From positions 558,001 through 622,000 of the forward strand of contig NZ_VOIW01000004.1 of the NCBI RefSeq assembly GCF_009659625.1: DNA of 64,000 nucleotides, read 5' to 3'. The position numbers and the translations under genes are program-made. Each line of letters begins with the position of its first letter. Positions within the stretch are counted from its first letter, which is position 1. The notes beneath the pieces are model-generated. The model did no database searches and was not told the DNA's origin. It saw only the letters and a program-made list of their open reading frames with translations. Below are positions 1 through 7,335 of the stretch, piece by piece. The DNA is from Pseudomonas haemolytica (GTDB lineage: Bacteria > Pseudomonadota > Gammaproteobacteria > Pseudomonadales > Pseudomonadaceae).

Positions 1-1155
1 TTCGCTTATAGTAAAATTGAACTGGGTGAAGTCCAGTTGGAACGTGTACTCCTCCTGGCTACGGAAGAAGCTTTCATTCAGTGCTCTGCATAGCGAATTA
101 GGTGCTGTCCGCAGCCAGCTGACGATCCAAGTCTCGAAGTCATGGACAGGCCCGTCAGTGAGACTCCTAATTGTTGAGTCGAAATGATCAAAACAAAGAT
201 TTGAGTCCGGCTGCAGGAGCAGGTTAGTGATAAAAGAGCGAGCTTGATCCGCTCCACCCGCTTTCACTAGGTTGGCCAAGCCCAGGTCGATAAGCTTTTG
301 AGTTTGGACTTCCGGCTGGATGACTCCGAGCAGTCTCAACAGTGATGATCTTAACGATGGAGTAATGTCTTTGAAGCTGAAGGCAAGTGCATAGGCAAGA
401 TGGTGAGCGACCTTTGGTGTAGTCGGAACAGAAACCTGGCAGATCAGCTCATCAAGCGCTGCCGCGAAATGATGAGGAATCGACTCTGTAAAGCTCAACA
501 GCGTTCTTGCCAGTGCACTACGAAGCCCATCGTCAGACTCCGTTACTACTGATTCCTTAAGCACATCCAATACTCGGCGCCATTGAGCGTCATCGTTAAA
601 TGGCGGGGAGGATAAAGCCTGGATAACCTGAGCCTTCTCAACAGGCGTACCAGTCTCAATCAACGCATAAGCCCGTTCAGAGAAGTAGGGATAATCCGCT
701 TTCAGCCCGCTGCGAATGGCAATGTGCAGACTGATAAAATCGCAGACATCGAGCTCTCCAGAGTCGACCAAATCAAGTAGCTCCCTCGGTCTATTCGGCG
801 AAGCACAACACCACGCACGAAAACTCTCGGTGACTTCGTGAATTTCGCCGTCTGCTTGGGCTGCGAGAATCCTTAGTGCTGGCAGTAAAGCCGTTACAGA
901 GGTGTTCAAGCGTTCAATAGCTAAGCCGTATATCCTTCGGCCTTGATAACCCTGATAGCCACTAAAGACGGAAAGGCCACTGGCAGAGAGTGTGTCCAGT
1001 AGATCGAAATGACCCTCGTTGTGGGCGTCGGCAAATAGTTGAGCAATCGAATCGAAGTGCTCGTATCGACATTGCCATCGATCACTGAAAACGGCCTCTA
1101 ACAGCGTTCCATTTTTAGCAAGCTCGACGACATCGGCGAGGGTGGGAAGGATCAT
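1..1155 (-). CDS. Unrecognised alpha-helical protein, cut by the left window edge
   Basis: The minus strand is open from an ATG at 1155 to the window edge (385 codons, no stop), so the C-terminus is missing. The start is preceded by a TGAGGAG-like ribosome site. It begins MILPTLADVVELAKNGTL. The protein is leucine- and alanine-rich with regularly spaced helix-like segments (for example around LLSFTESIPHHFAAALDELI), which suggests a helical-repeat (HEAT-like) fold, but I recognise no family. There is no signal peptide or membrane segment. It lies next to an HNH-nuclease-like gene in a region with lower GC than the core genes nearby, so it could belong to an accessory or defence island; that is inference only. 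Confidence concerns the reading frame, not the function. Confidence 0.75.
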   Translation of the reverse strand, partial: MILPTLADVVELAKNGTLLEAVFSDRWQCRYEHFDSIAQLFADAHNEGHFDLLDTLSASGLSVFSGYQGYQGRRIYGLAIERLNTSVTALLPALRILAAQADGEIHEVTESFRAWCCASPNRPRELLDLVDSGELDVCDFISLHIAIRSGLKADYPYFSERAYALIETGTPVEKAQVIQALSSPPFNDDAQWRRVLDVLKESVVTESDDGLRSALARTLLSFTESIPHHFAAALDELICQVSVPTTPKVAHHLAYALAFSFKDITPSLRSSLLRLLGVIQPEVQTQKLIDLGLANLVKAGGADQARSFITNLLLQPDSNLCFDHFDSTIRSLTDGPVHDFETWIVSWLRTAPNSLCRALNESFFRSQEEYTFQLDFTQFNFTISE

Positions 1156-1546
1156 CCGTGACTCCTCAATGGGACGCAATTTGGTGGCGATATCAGGATA
1201 GCTAGGGTAGCGGGGAATGGCATTTGAGTCGCCTGAGGTAAAGCATCTGCGCCTCGACCACTCCATGTATACCAGCGCTGTGAAGTGAGAACTTTAAAAT
1301 GGAGTCTACGTTTTTACACAGCCATAGTGATAGCTACCGGTGGTGGATGATCGCTATCGGCCTGTAGCGGCCCTTCTAAGCGAAGGGCCCAGGTGCAACG
1401 GCAGTCGACTTAATCATCATGAGCCGCTCCTCGCAGAGCTGTTATTGATGTAACACCCATTTGCCATGTAACACGTCTATCGGCAAAAGAAACACGGTCG
1501 TTTAACGCCACATAAACTGTTTAGAATCATATAGTTAAAAGAATTC

Positions 1547-1573
1547 GCAACACGCGTAACACCCGTAACACGG
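1547..1573. repeat. Three tandem 9-bp iteron-like repeats
   Basis: The units GCAACACGC, GTAACACCC and GTAACACGG stand head to tail. Two more GTAACAC heptamers lie upstream at 1450-1456 and 1468-1474. Such direct repeats occur at protein-binding sites of replication or regulatory proteins. No replication protein is visible in the window, so their function is unknown. Confidence 0.45.
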
Positions 1574-1634
1574 TTTTATTGAGGTACCCCCCGAGCCCCA
1601 TTAATATCGCTACTTCAGCGAAGGGAGGTCGATC

Positions 1635-1799
1635 ATGCTCTTGGCTTTGGTAAGATCGCGAGTGGCCCTTCGCATGTTGGTTTGGCACGGCTTGGAGTGT
1701 GCGATGCCCCGCCGAATGGCGGCGGACAGGTCTGAAATCGCCGGGGACCCTGGGGTTATGCGGTGGGTACGGGGTCGGAAACCCGCCGGATCGTGTTAG
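1635..1799 (+). CDS. Possible small basic protein, 54 aa
   Basis: The frame starts with ATG at 1635 after a good ribosome site (AGGGAGG, 7 bases before the start) and ends at TAG. The product, beginning MLLALVRSRVALRMLVWHG, is rich in arginine and methionine and matches no family I know. The ribosome site is the main support. The composition is also compatible with a chance frame in GC-rich DNA, so confidence is low. Confidence 0.28.
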   Translation: MLLALVRSRVALRMLVWHGLECAMPRRMAADRSEIAGDPGVMRWVRGRKPAGSC

Positions 1800-1832
1800 C
1801 GGAAGGGCACCCGGCTTAGTGAACAGGTGAGC

Positions 1833-1854
1833 CAGGTGAACTCTAGTTCACCTG
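1833..1854. promoter_or_regulatory. Perfect palindrome upstream of the HNH gene
   Basis: Arms CAGGTGAAC and GTTCACCTG (9 bp each) flank TCTA. It has the size and symmetry of a dimeric repressor operator, lies about 265 bases before the HNH start, and is not followed by a T-run, so it is not a terminator. Confidence 0.4.
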
Positions 1855-2117
1855 TGCATTTGCCCTACCATTTCAGCCATCTGCGAGCACCGTTACCAAT
1901 ACGGTAAAGATGCCCTTTTCTCTTCACGATCCTTTCAATTTCAACATTGAAATTTCAGTAAGCTGGTGTGCTTGCCGCTACCACGATCCCGCGGGTTTCA
2001 TGCCCCGTGTTCGCAGGGTATCCTCAGGGTCCCCAGCACATTTATCTACCCGTTTCAGTCGCCGCTATCATTTATGCGGGCAGCATCCGCCCATACTCGT
2101 TGACGAGGAGCGAAAAC

Positions 2118-2951
2118 TTGAGCCCGCTTAAAATTAAAGTTTACGAGGATGGAGACACGACCATATGGATCCCCGTCAGCAGCCGATCCCCTGAGAAGGA
2201 AGCGAGAGCACTCCTTCCGTTTGCAGGTTTGAAAGGCTTCTACAAGCACGGGTTTAAAGCTGCGCCTGAATCATCCTCGTATTTCAAGGCGCTCGCGTCG
2301 ATACAGAGCGCGTACCTTCTCAGGGAGAAAAAGACCTTCAGAGTAAAGATAGGTATAGAGGCTCAGCGACGGGACGCTTGGCGCCACGGTCAATCAAGCT
2401 CTCCCCTGCTTAGCCCTACGCTTGGCTGGGTAGAAATTCCCGTCAATAAACTGATGGATATATCCCAGGAGGAATTGGCATTTGAACTCGAGAGCACAGG
2501 AGAGTGGTTAGTCTCTTCTAAACGTATCCAGAAAGATCCTGAGGGTCCGATGTTCCGTCAGACGTTTCGAGAGGACCGCACATTTCAACTCGAATTTAGG
2601 GCACGGGCCTTAGACTTGTGGGACGCCAAGTGCGCTCTGTCGGGGGCAACATGCGCCCTGGAGGCAGCTCACATAAAAGGGGTTGCCGCATGTAAATCAG
2701 ATCTCATTTCCGAAGCGTTAGACCCATTCAACAGCATAATATTGAACGTAGCGCTGCACGCCTTGCTTGACTCAGGCCTAATCTCATTCACTGATGAAGG
2801 GACTCTGTTGGTGTCAGATAATGTCAATGCACATGATCGAGCGGTTTACGGTTTAGAAACATCCCGGAAGGTTCATTTCCATCTTAAAGCCTTTACCTAC
2901 CTTGAATATCATCGAAACCATGTCTTTATGAACACCCTTAAGCCTGGCTAG
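2118..2951 (+). CDS. HNH-endonuclease-like protein, 277 aa
   Basis: A probable nuclease. The C-terminal half (roughly residues 160-230) has an HNH-like layout: CALSG (Cys), then AAHIKGVA with the first conserved His, DPFNSIILN with the Asn, and ALHALLDSGLISF with the last His. This matches HNH domains of the AAHI...N.L.L....H..FD type, although the usual final H-x-x-F-D is written here H-A-L-L-D-S-G. The frame is open from 1968, but I place the start at TTG 2118 because it follows GACGAGGAG at the right distance and the 50 codons before it look non-coding. The N-terminal half (MSPLKIKVYEDGDTTIWIP) may be a DNA- or modification-sensing domain but is not recognised. HNH proteins of this type are common in restriction and defence islands. 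Confidence 0.7.
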   Translation: MSPLKIKVYEDGDTTIWIPVSSRSPEKEARALLPFAGLKGFYKHGFKAAPESSSYFKALASIQSAYLLREKKTFRVKIGIEAQRRDAWRHGQSSSPLLSPTLGWVEIPVNKLMDISQEELAFELESTGEWLVSSKRIQKDPEGPMFRQTFREDRTFQLEFRARALDLWDAKCALSGATCALEAAHIKGVAACKSDLISEALDPFNSIILNVALHALLDSGLISFTDEGTLLVSDNVNAHDRAVYGLETSRKVHFHLKAFTYLEYHRNHVFMNTLKPG

Positions 2952-3104
2952 CGAAATAGCCTTTTACCGCACGAAGGCGGTGGCTAGTAGGAGGCGCTGT
3001 GTATGCCCACGTGTATGCCTAACCGAACCACCACCAAGCAGACCCAATAAATACGGGCATTTTACTATTCAGTTCAAACGACGCCGGGGCACCCGATACG
3101 AATG

Positions 3105-3138
3105 AAAAAGCCCCAGATCTCTCGACCTGGGGCTTTTT
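3105..3138. terminator. Bidirectional rho-independent terminator
   Basis: CCCCAG/CTGGGG stem read from AAAAAGCCCCAGATCTCTCG and CCTGGGGCTTTTTTG; there is a T-run on the plus strand and one on the minus strand. It sits between the convergent HNH gene and the hydrolase. The remaining bases from 2952 to 3241 show no supported gene. Confidence 0.75.
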
Positions 3139-3241
3139 TGTTTCCGCTGTCCCAATAAAATCTGGCACCCAGGCCTGGCCCCCTCCGAGGATCACCCAAA
3201 GGGCCGCTGAAACCCCACGTTCATTCTCGCCGCAGCCGATT

Positions 3242-4294
3242 TCAGTAACTATCCATTCGAACACCGGCAGCCCGCGAATGAATCCAGTCGCTCATCGTTT
3301 CAAGAGCGCCTGGCGAGTAGGCATGACGACCTTCCATTAGAAATCTCATCGTGGTGAACCAAGACCATTCGCCGGTGAGTTGGGTGTTGTAAGACGCCGC
3401 CCTCAGGAGCCCATGGGTTGCATTCGGGATGACTTCAATCCGGTTGGCGGGATGGTTGCCCTCAACAGCCTTCCGGTAGAGGGTTGCGTTGTCTTCCGGG
3501 TTTACATTCAGATCGTCCGCGCCCCACAACGCTAGCAATGGAATATCGAGTTTTTCCAAAGCGCTGGTTGCATCTTCATGAAGGTTTCGCCGTACGAAAG
3601 CCCACCGTTCCGGGCTCATATCACCCAGAAGGGCAATCGGCGGTACTTGTGGAGAGGCAAACAAACGGTCATCGACGGCGGCTATTTCTGCCATCGTTGT
3701 TGCGATGTCAGGCGCAGACATCCCTGTGCGTTGCAACCGCGTCCTGGTGTAGTAGTCACCTTGTCGTTGCCAGGATACGGCGCCTCCAACGAGCACCAGA
3801 AAGTCGGCTTCACCCGACGCCAGGCGAGGCAGTACCCAGCCGGCTTGTGAAAATCCAAGCGCACCGACAGGGATTCCCTGCAGCGTAGTGCGAAGGGTGG
3901 ATAGCGCGCTGCGCACGTCCCCATAGCGGTCCGTCATCGACTGATTGAGCCAATTTCCCTGGGAGCCCCCAATGCCTGGTTTATCCCACGAAACCACAGC
4001 GATGCCTGAATCGAGAAGCGCGTTGATGAGTGGGTCGTAACCTTGTTGCGAGGTGCGATCTTGCGGGCCATCCCCATGCACCAGAACGACCGCCGCTGTT
4101 GCCGGGTGATCAGGAAACCAGAGCGTACCCGCCAGGTGCAGTCCATTTGCTTCGAACGCAAAGGGTTCGCTTGCCCTGCGGTCCAGCCCATAAGCATCAA
4201 ACCGCACGAGAACCAAAAAAACGGTAGTCAGGATGAGACCAGCGGCGCAAATCAACCACACGCTGTAACGCTTCATCCAGCTCACGTCATGCAT
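3242..4294 (-). CDS. Alpha/beta-hydrolase fold protein with N-terminal membrane anchor
   Basis: A serine hydrolase of the alpha/beta fold, probably an esterase or peptidase-like enzyme anchored in the inner membrane facing the periplasm. After MHDVSWMKRYS a hydrophobic helix (VWLICAAGLILTTVFLVLV) forms a signal anchor. The oxyanion-region motif is VLVHGDGPQDR, the nucleophile elbow is GFSQAG, and the acid and histidine are in WGADDLNVNPED and NATHGLL. I prefer ATG 4294 (AAAAGGA 8 bases before it); GTG 4300 is possible. The layout resembles the YqiA/acyl-CoA thioester hydrolase-like subfamily with an inserted cap. The substrate cannot be read. It follows the small frame at 4300-4515 closely. 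Confidence 0.85.
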   Translation of the reverse strand: MHDVSWMKRYSVWLICAAGLILTTVFLVLVRFDAYGLDRRASEPFAFEANGLHLAGTLWFPDHPATAAVVLVHGDGPQDRTSQQGYDPLINALLDSGIAVVSWDKPGIGGSQGNWLNQSMTDRYGDVRSALSTLRTTLQGIPVGALGFSQAGWVLPRLASGEADFLVLVGGAVSWQRQGDYYTRTRLQRTGMSAPDIATTMAEIAAVDDRLFASPQVPPIALLGDMSPERWAFVRRNLHEDATSALEKLDIPLLALWGADDLNVNPEDNATLYRKAVEGNHPANRIEVIPNATHGLLRAASYNTQLTGEWSWFTTMRFLMEGRHAYSPGALETMSDWIHSRAAGVRMDSY

Positions 4295-4299
4295 AGCCA

Positions 4300-4515
4300 C
4301 TATCCTTTTCCTTTCATAAGCACCGTCTGCTCACCGGCCAAAATCGTCGGTGCAGCCAAATGCCCATCATCCCCCCTCAGCGCCTCGCGCAACACCTGCT
4401 CCCACACAAAAACACACTGGATATGCGCCTGTTGATACGAGAAGAACACCGTACCTGCTTCGACCACCGCAAAAGTGAAAAGGAGCTGGGCCTGAGCTTT
4501 CGCTCGCTGGTACAT
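4300..4515 (-). CDS. Possible small protein of unknown function, 71 aa
   Basis: An open frame lying between the terminator at 4531-4566 and the hydrolase, its stop directly before the hydrolase start (TAGTGGCTATG). The product begins MYQRAKAQAQLLFTFAVVEA and has no recognised domain. Close spacing with the next gene is the only positive evidence; no clear ribosome site is seen. It could be a chance frame. Confidence 0.3.
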   Translation of the reverse strand: MYQRAKAQAQLLFTFAVVEAGTVFFSYQQAHIQCVFVWEQVLREALRGDDGHLAAPTILAGEQTVLMKGKG

Positions 4516-4530
4516 GGTCCACGGCGGATT

Positions 4531-4566
4531 ATAAAAAACCCCAGGTCGAAAGACCTGGAGCTTTTG
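4531..4566 (-). terminator. Rho-independent terminator after the diamino-acid cluster
   Basis: On the minus strand the stem CCAGGTC / GACCTGG has a 4-base loop and is followed by GGGGTTTTTTATAA. It closes the leftward operon 8642-4577. Confidence 0.75.
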
Positions 4567-4576
4567 GTGTGAGCCT

Positions 4577-4867
4577 TCAGCAGGCCCATTTGAAATCTTG
4601 AAAAGCTACCCCTGCCGGCACGGAGTAAACCCTGCGTCGAGCAGCCTGCAATGACGCCGCATAATTGATACCCGGCCCAAACCCATCAATCACCCGAAAA
4701 ACCCCCTCAAGATGACAATCCAGAATCAACGTCACCCCCAGATAATCCCTCACCAATTCCCCCGACAAATCGCTCAGCACCAACGCCTCCGGCGCCAGGT
4801 CAATCAACAACCAACTACGATGCTTGAAGCGCCCTCCCACATCCTTGAGCAACGCGTTCCATTCCAT
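4577..4867 (-). CDS. Hypothetical protein, 96 aa, last gene of the diamino-acid cluster
   Basis: A small soluble protein beginning MEWNALLKDVGGRFKHRSW and ending FQDFKWAC. It starts 9 bases after the stop of the LysE-type exporter and ends just before the operon terminator, so it is probably co-transcribed. The middle (LILDCHLEGVFRVIDGFGPGINYA) suggests a mixed alpha/beta fold. I do not recognise the family. Real coding is favoured by its position and codon use rather than by any motif. Confidence 0.5.
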   Translation of the reverse strand: MEWNALLKDVGGRFKHRSWLLIDLAPEALVLSDLSGELVRDYLGVTLILDCHLEGVFRVIDGFGPGINYAASLQAARRRVYSVPAGVAFQDFKWAC

Positions 4868-4876
4868 GGCAAAGCC

Positions 4877-5500
4877 TCATCGACTGGCTATCAGCACAGG
4901 AATGGCGTTGTTCAGTGAAAACGCCACGAGGAATACGGCCAGCCCTACGTCGATCTGCCGGGTGTATTTGAGGAACAACGCCTTGATCGGGCCCTGGCCG
5001 AATAGCAGTGCCACCACGGAGTACCAGATGACTTCGAGCGTCGAGCACAGCAGCACCACCAGGACTTTTTCGATGTCCGTGCGCGGCGATGAAAGAAAGC
5101 CGGCGTAGATACTGATCATGAAGGCGATGGTTTTCATGTTGCTGATGTTGGTGATGACGCCCACACGGTAAGCCTTGGCGAAGCTGGTCGCGCCCGGGGC
5201 GGTGGTGTCGGCGGTGCCGGTGTTTTTTGCCAGTACGCTTTTGATGATGCTGTAGGCGATGTACAGCAGGTAGGCCGAGCCGCATAGCGTGGCGACTTTG
5301 GAAAACGCCGGGTATTGATGCAGCAACGCCGCCAGACCCAGCAATGAGATAGTCGAGAAAAACACGCCGACCGTGCAGATGCCCAGGGTCGCACCGATAC
5401 CGGTCGAGACCGACCCCAGCGAAGCAAAACGGCTGACAATGATGAAGTTGGGGCCCGGGCTTATCACCGCCAGGATGTAGATCAATGCTGCTGTAAACAT
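4877..5500 (-). CDS. LysE/RhtB-family amino-acid exporter
   Basis: An inner-membrane exporter of 207 aa, the usual size for LysE/RhtB proteins, with about six hydrophobic segments. The family signature near the N-terminus is seen as LAVISPGPNFIIVSRFASLGS, followed by GIGATLGICTVGVFF. These carriers export basic or small amino acids and their analogues. The start at 5500 has a strong ribosome site (AAGGAG, 5 bases). It lies downstream of an N-hydroxylase, a GNAT and a diaminobutyrate aminotransferase, so its cargo may be the product of that cluster (inference), which would provide self-protection or release. Confidence 0.88.
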   Translation of the reverse strand: MFTAALIYILAVISPGPNFIIVSRFASLGSVSTGIGATLGICTVGVFFSTISLLGLAALLHQYPAFSKVATLCGSAYLLYIAYSIIKSVLAKNTGTADTTAPGATSFAKAYRVGVITNISNMKTIAFMISIYAGFLSSPRTDIEKVLVVLLCSTLEVIWYSVVALLFGQGPIKALFLKYTRQIDVGLAVFLVAFSLNNAIPVLIASR

Positions 5501-5552
5501 GGGAACTCCTTGTAGGAGGCAGCAGCCGGCGCAGGCTGCTGCCGAGGACGGG

Positions 5553-6857
5553 TCAGGCCAATGCGTGCAGCGGGGCTTCGGCCTGTGCGAGTTTTTCCTC
5601 CAGGGACGCCAGAATGTGTTCGACCCGCAGCGAAATCAGGCTGAATGAGCCGGCGTCCCCCAGGCCGTGGGAGCTTTCGCATAAGCCGTTGAGAAACACC
5701 GCGGGCAAGTCCTCCAGCGCCGTCAGGCTGTAATCGCGGTTGACCACCAGCGCGCCGTGGGCGTCCGCTCGAAAGCGTGCGTGATAAGGCGCCAGCAGTG
5801 GCGGATAGAGCTCGCCGTTTTCTTTGGCGGCAATGTCCTTGAAGCCGGTGGCGAGCACCAGTGCGTCCAGCGCCAGGGTGGAGTGGGTCAGTTGATTGAC
5901 CTCCTTGAGCCCCAGCTCCACCTGCCCCGATGCACCGATCTGCGCCTGTTCAATGGCGATGTTGTTGAGAATGTGGATGCGCTGCTTGCCCTGCAGCTTT
6001 TCCTCATGAATGCGTACGTAGAGGGCGTTGATCACATCTTCATCGGCCGAGCTGTAATTGGTGCCGCGCAGTTGCTTGTCCACCCGCGCCTTGGCCTCGG
6101 GCGGGAGGTTGAAGTAGTAGTCGATAAATTCCGGGAAATACACCTTGTCGCTGAATGGGCTGGTGTCCTTGAGCCGGAAGCTGAAGCTGCGGTGCAGCGA
6201 ATAGATTTCTTTGTCGGGGAACCTCGCGGTCAGGTCGAGCACGATCTCCACGGCGCTCTGGCTGGAGCCCACCACACCGATGCGCTGCACGCTGGAAGGT
6301 AGCTTGTTGAGGCGCTCCAGGTAGTGGTTGAGGTGGAACACCTGGGGGCCAGTCAGGCCCTCGAACACCGCCGGGATGTTCGCCGTGCGCCCGGTGCCGA
6401 GCACCAGGCTGCGGCCGTAAATGACGCGCTGATCGTTATAGGTGACCTTCCACACCTGCTCGCCTTTGAATAGCAACGGCTCGACCCGTTGCGCGAACGC
6501 AGAGGATTCGACACTGCCCAGAAAATGCCCGGCGACCCATTTGATGTACTCGGCATATTCGCGCCGCAGCGGGTACGTCAGCGGCAGGTTGAGGTAGTCG
6601 AACAGCCGACCGGTTTCTTTCAGGTAATTGACGAACCCATAGTGGCTGCGCGGGTTTCGCGGGGTGACCAGGTCGCGCAAGGGGTTGTTCTGGATATCCG
6701 AACCGCTGAGCAACATTTCATCCTGCCAGTCCGGCGTTTGCTTGGCGTCCAGGAAGCGATAGGTCAGCGCAGAAGCGGACTCTTCAAGGCCAATAGCCAA
6801 CGCCAGGTTGGAGGGGCCAAAACCAATACCCACGATATCGAAAACAGTGTCTGACAT
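5553..6857 (-). CDS. SidA/IucD/PvdA-family lysine or ornithine N-monooxygenase
   Basis: A flavin-dependent N-hydroxylase that adds a hydroxyl group to the side-chain amine of ornithine, lysine or a relative, using FAD, NADPH and oxygen. At 434 aa it has the family size. The FAD motif is GIGFGPSNLALA at the N-terminus, the substrate region QDEMLLSGSDIQNNPLRDLVTPRNP follows, the NADPH motif is GVVGSSQSAVEI around residue 195, and the late motif LATGFKD is present. The ribosome site is AGGAG. In known siderophore pathways this enzyme is followed by an acyltransferase and a synthetase. Here the partners are a GNAT and a diaminobutyrate-forming aminotransferase, with no NRPS or NIS synthetase nearby, so 2,4-diaminobutyrate itself may be the substrate (inference). 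Confidence 0.88.
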   Translation of the reverse strand: MSDTVFDIVGIGFGPSNLALAIGLEESASALTYRFLDAKQTPDWQDEMLLSGSDIQNNPLRDLVTPRNPRSHYGFVNYLKETGRLFDYLNLPLTYPLRREYAEYIKWVAGHFLGSVESSAFAQRVEPLLFKGEQVWKVTYNDQRVIYGRSLVLGTGRTANIPAVFEGLTGPQVFHLNHYLERLNKLPSSVQRIGVVGSSQSAVEIVLDLTARFPDKEIYSLHRSFSFRLKDTSPFSDKVYFPEFIDYYFNLPPEAKARVDKQLRGTNYSSADEDVINALYVRIHEEKLQGKQRIHILNNIAIEQAQIGASGQVELGLKEVNQLTHSTLALDALVLATGFKDIAAKENGELYPPLLAPYHARFRADAHGALVVNRDYSLTALEDLPAVFLNGLCESSHGLGDAGSFSLISLRVEHILASLEEKLAQAEAPLHALA

Positions 6858-6867
6858 GGAAAAGCTC

Positions 6868-7335
6868 CTATCCCTGGATTGGCTTCAATGGAAGATGGTA
6901 ATAGTGATATGCCGTGTTTTCGATAAACCCGAAGCGCGTGTATAAGTTTCGTGCCTTCGGGTTGTCGTCTGCGCCCTCGATGAATAACTGCTTGGCGCCG
7001 GTTGTTTGTGCAAATGCCTTGGCGGCATTCAATAACGCCAGGCCAACTCCCGCCCTTCGCTTTGAAGCTTCAACATATAAGTCATTGAGTATCCACAGGC
7101 GCTCTAGTGTGACGCTTGAAAAGCTCGGGAAGAGTTGCGTAAACCCAATAACTTCATTGTTTACTTGCGCGACGATAATAATCGACTCGCCTAAAAAGAA
7201 GCGTTGCTGAATAAATGCCAGGGAGCGGGCCAGGTCGGAAGTTTCACCATAGAACTCGCGGTATTTATCCAGCAGGGGGGCAATGGCAGCGGCGTCATCG
7301 AGGGACGCGTGCCGGGTAACGATGGCATCGCTCAT
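6868..7335 (-). CDS. GNAT-family N-acetyltransferase
   Basis: A single-domain acetyl-CoA-dependent acetyltransferase of 155 aa. The acetyl-CoA-binding motif A is LNDLYVEASKRRAGVGLALLNAA (R-x-x-G-x-G/A), preceded by a beta strand with VIGFTQLFPSF and followed by NPKARNLYTRFGF. The start overlaps the stop of the aminotransferase upstream (ATGA type) and its stop is 11 bases before the N-hydroxylase start, so translation is coupled. It could acetylate the amine or hydroxylamine made by its neighbours, as the RhbD/IucB-type enzymes do in hydroxamate pathways, or the gamma-amine of diaminobutyrate as EctA does. No ectoine synthase gene is present. Confidence 0.85.
   Translation of the reverse strand: MSDAIVTRHASLDDAAAIAPLLDKYREFYGETSDLARSLAFIQQRFFLGESIIIVAQVNNEVIGFTQLFPSFSSVTLERLWILNDLYVEASKRRAGVGLALLNAAKAFAQTTGAKQLFIEGADDNPKARNLYTRFGFIENTAYHYYHLPLKPIQG

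Larger units (their letters stand above)
1156..2117. other. Long intergenic stretch between divergent genes
   Basis: This stretch of about 960 bases separates the leftward gene at 1-1155 from the rightward HNH gene. It holds a GGCCCTTC/GAAGGGCC hairpin at 1369-1389, a cluster of GTAACAC heptamers (1450, 1468, 1556, 1565), a possible 54-codon reading frame, and a perfect palindrome at 1833-1854. No tRNA or integrase was seen. The mixture of short repeats and a palindrome looks regulatory or like the edge of a mobile element, but nothing here proves mobility. Confidence 0.5.

Noticed and set aside
3019..3264. 81-codon minus-strand frame before the hydrolase end
   Set aside because: It contains the bidirectional terminator at 3105-3138 and overlaps the hydrolase 3-prime end.
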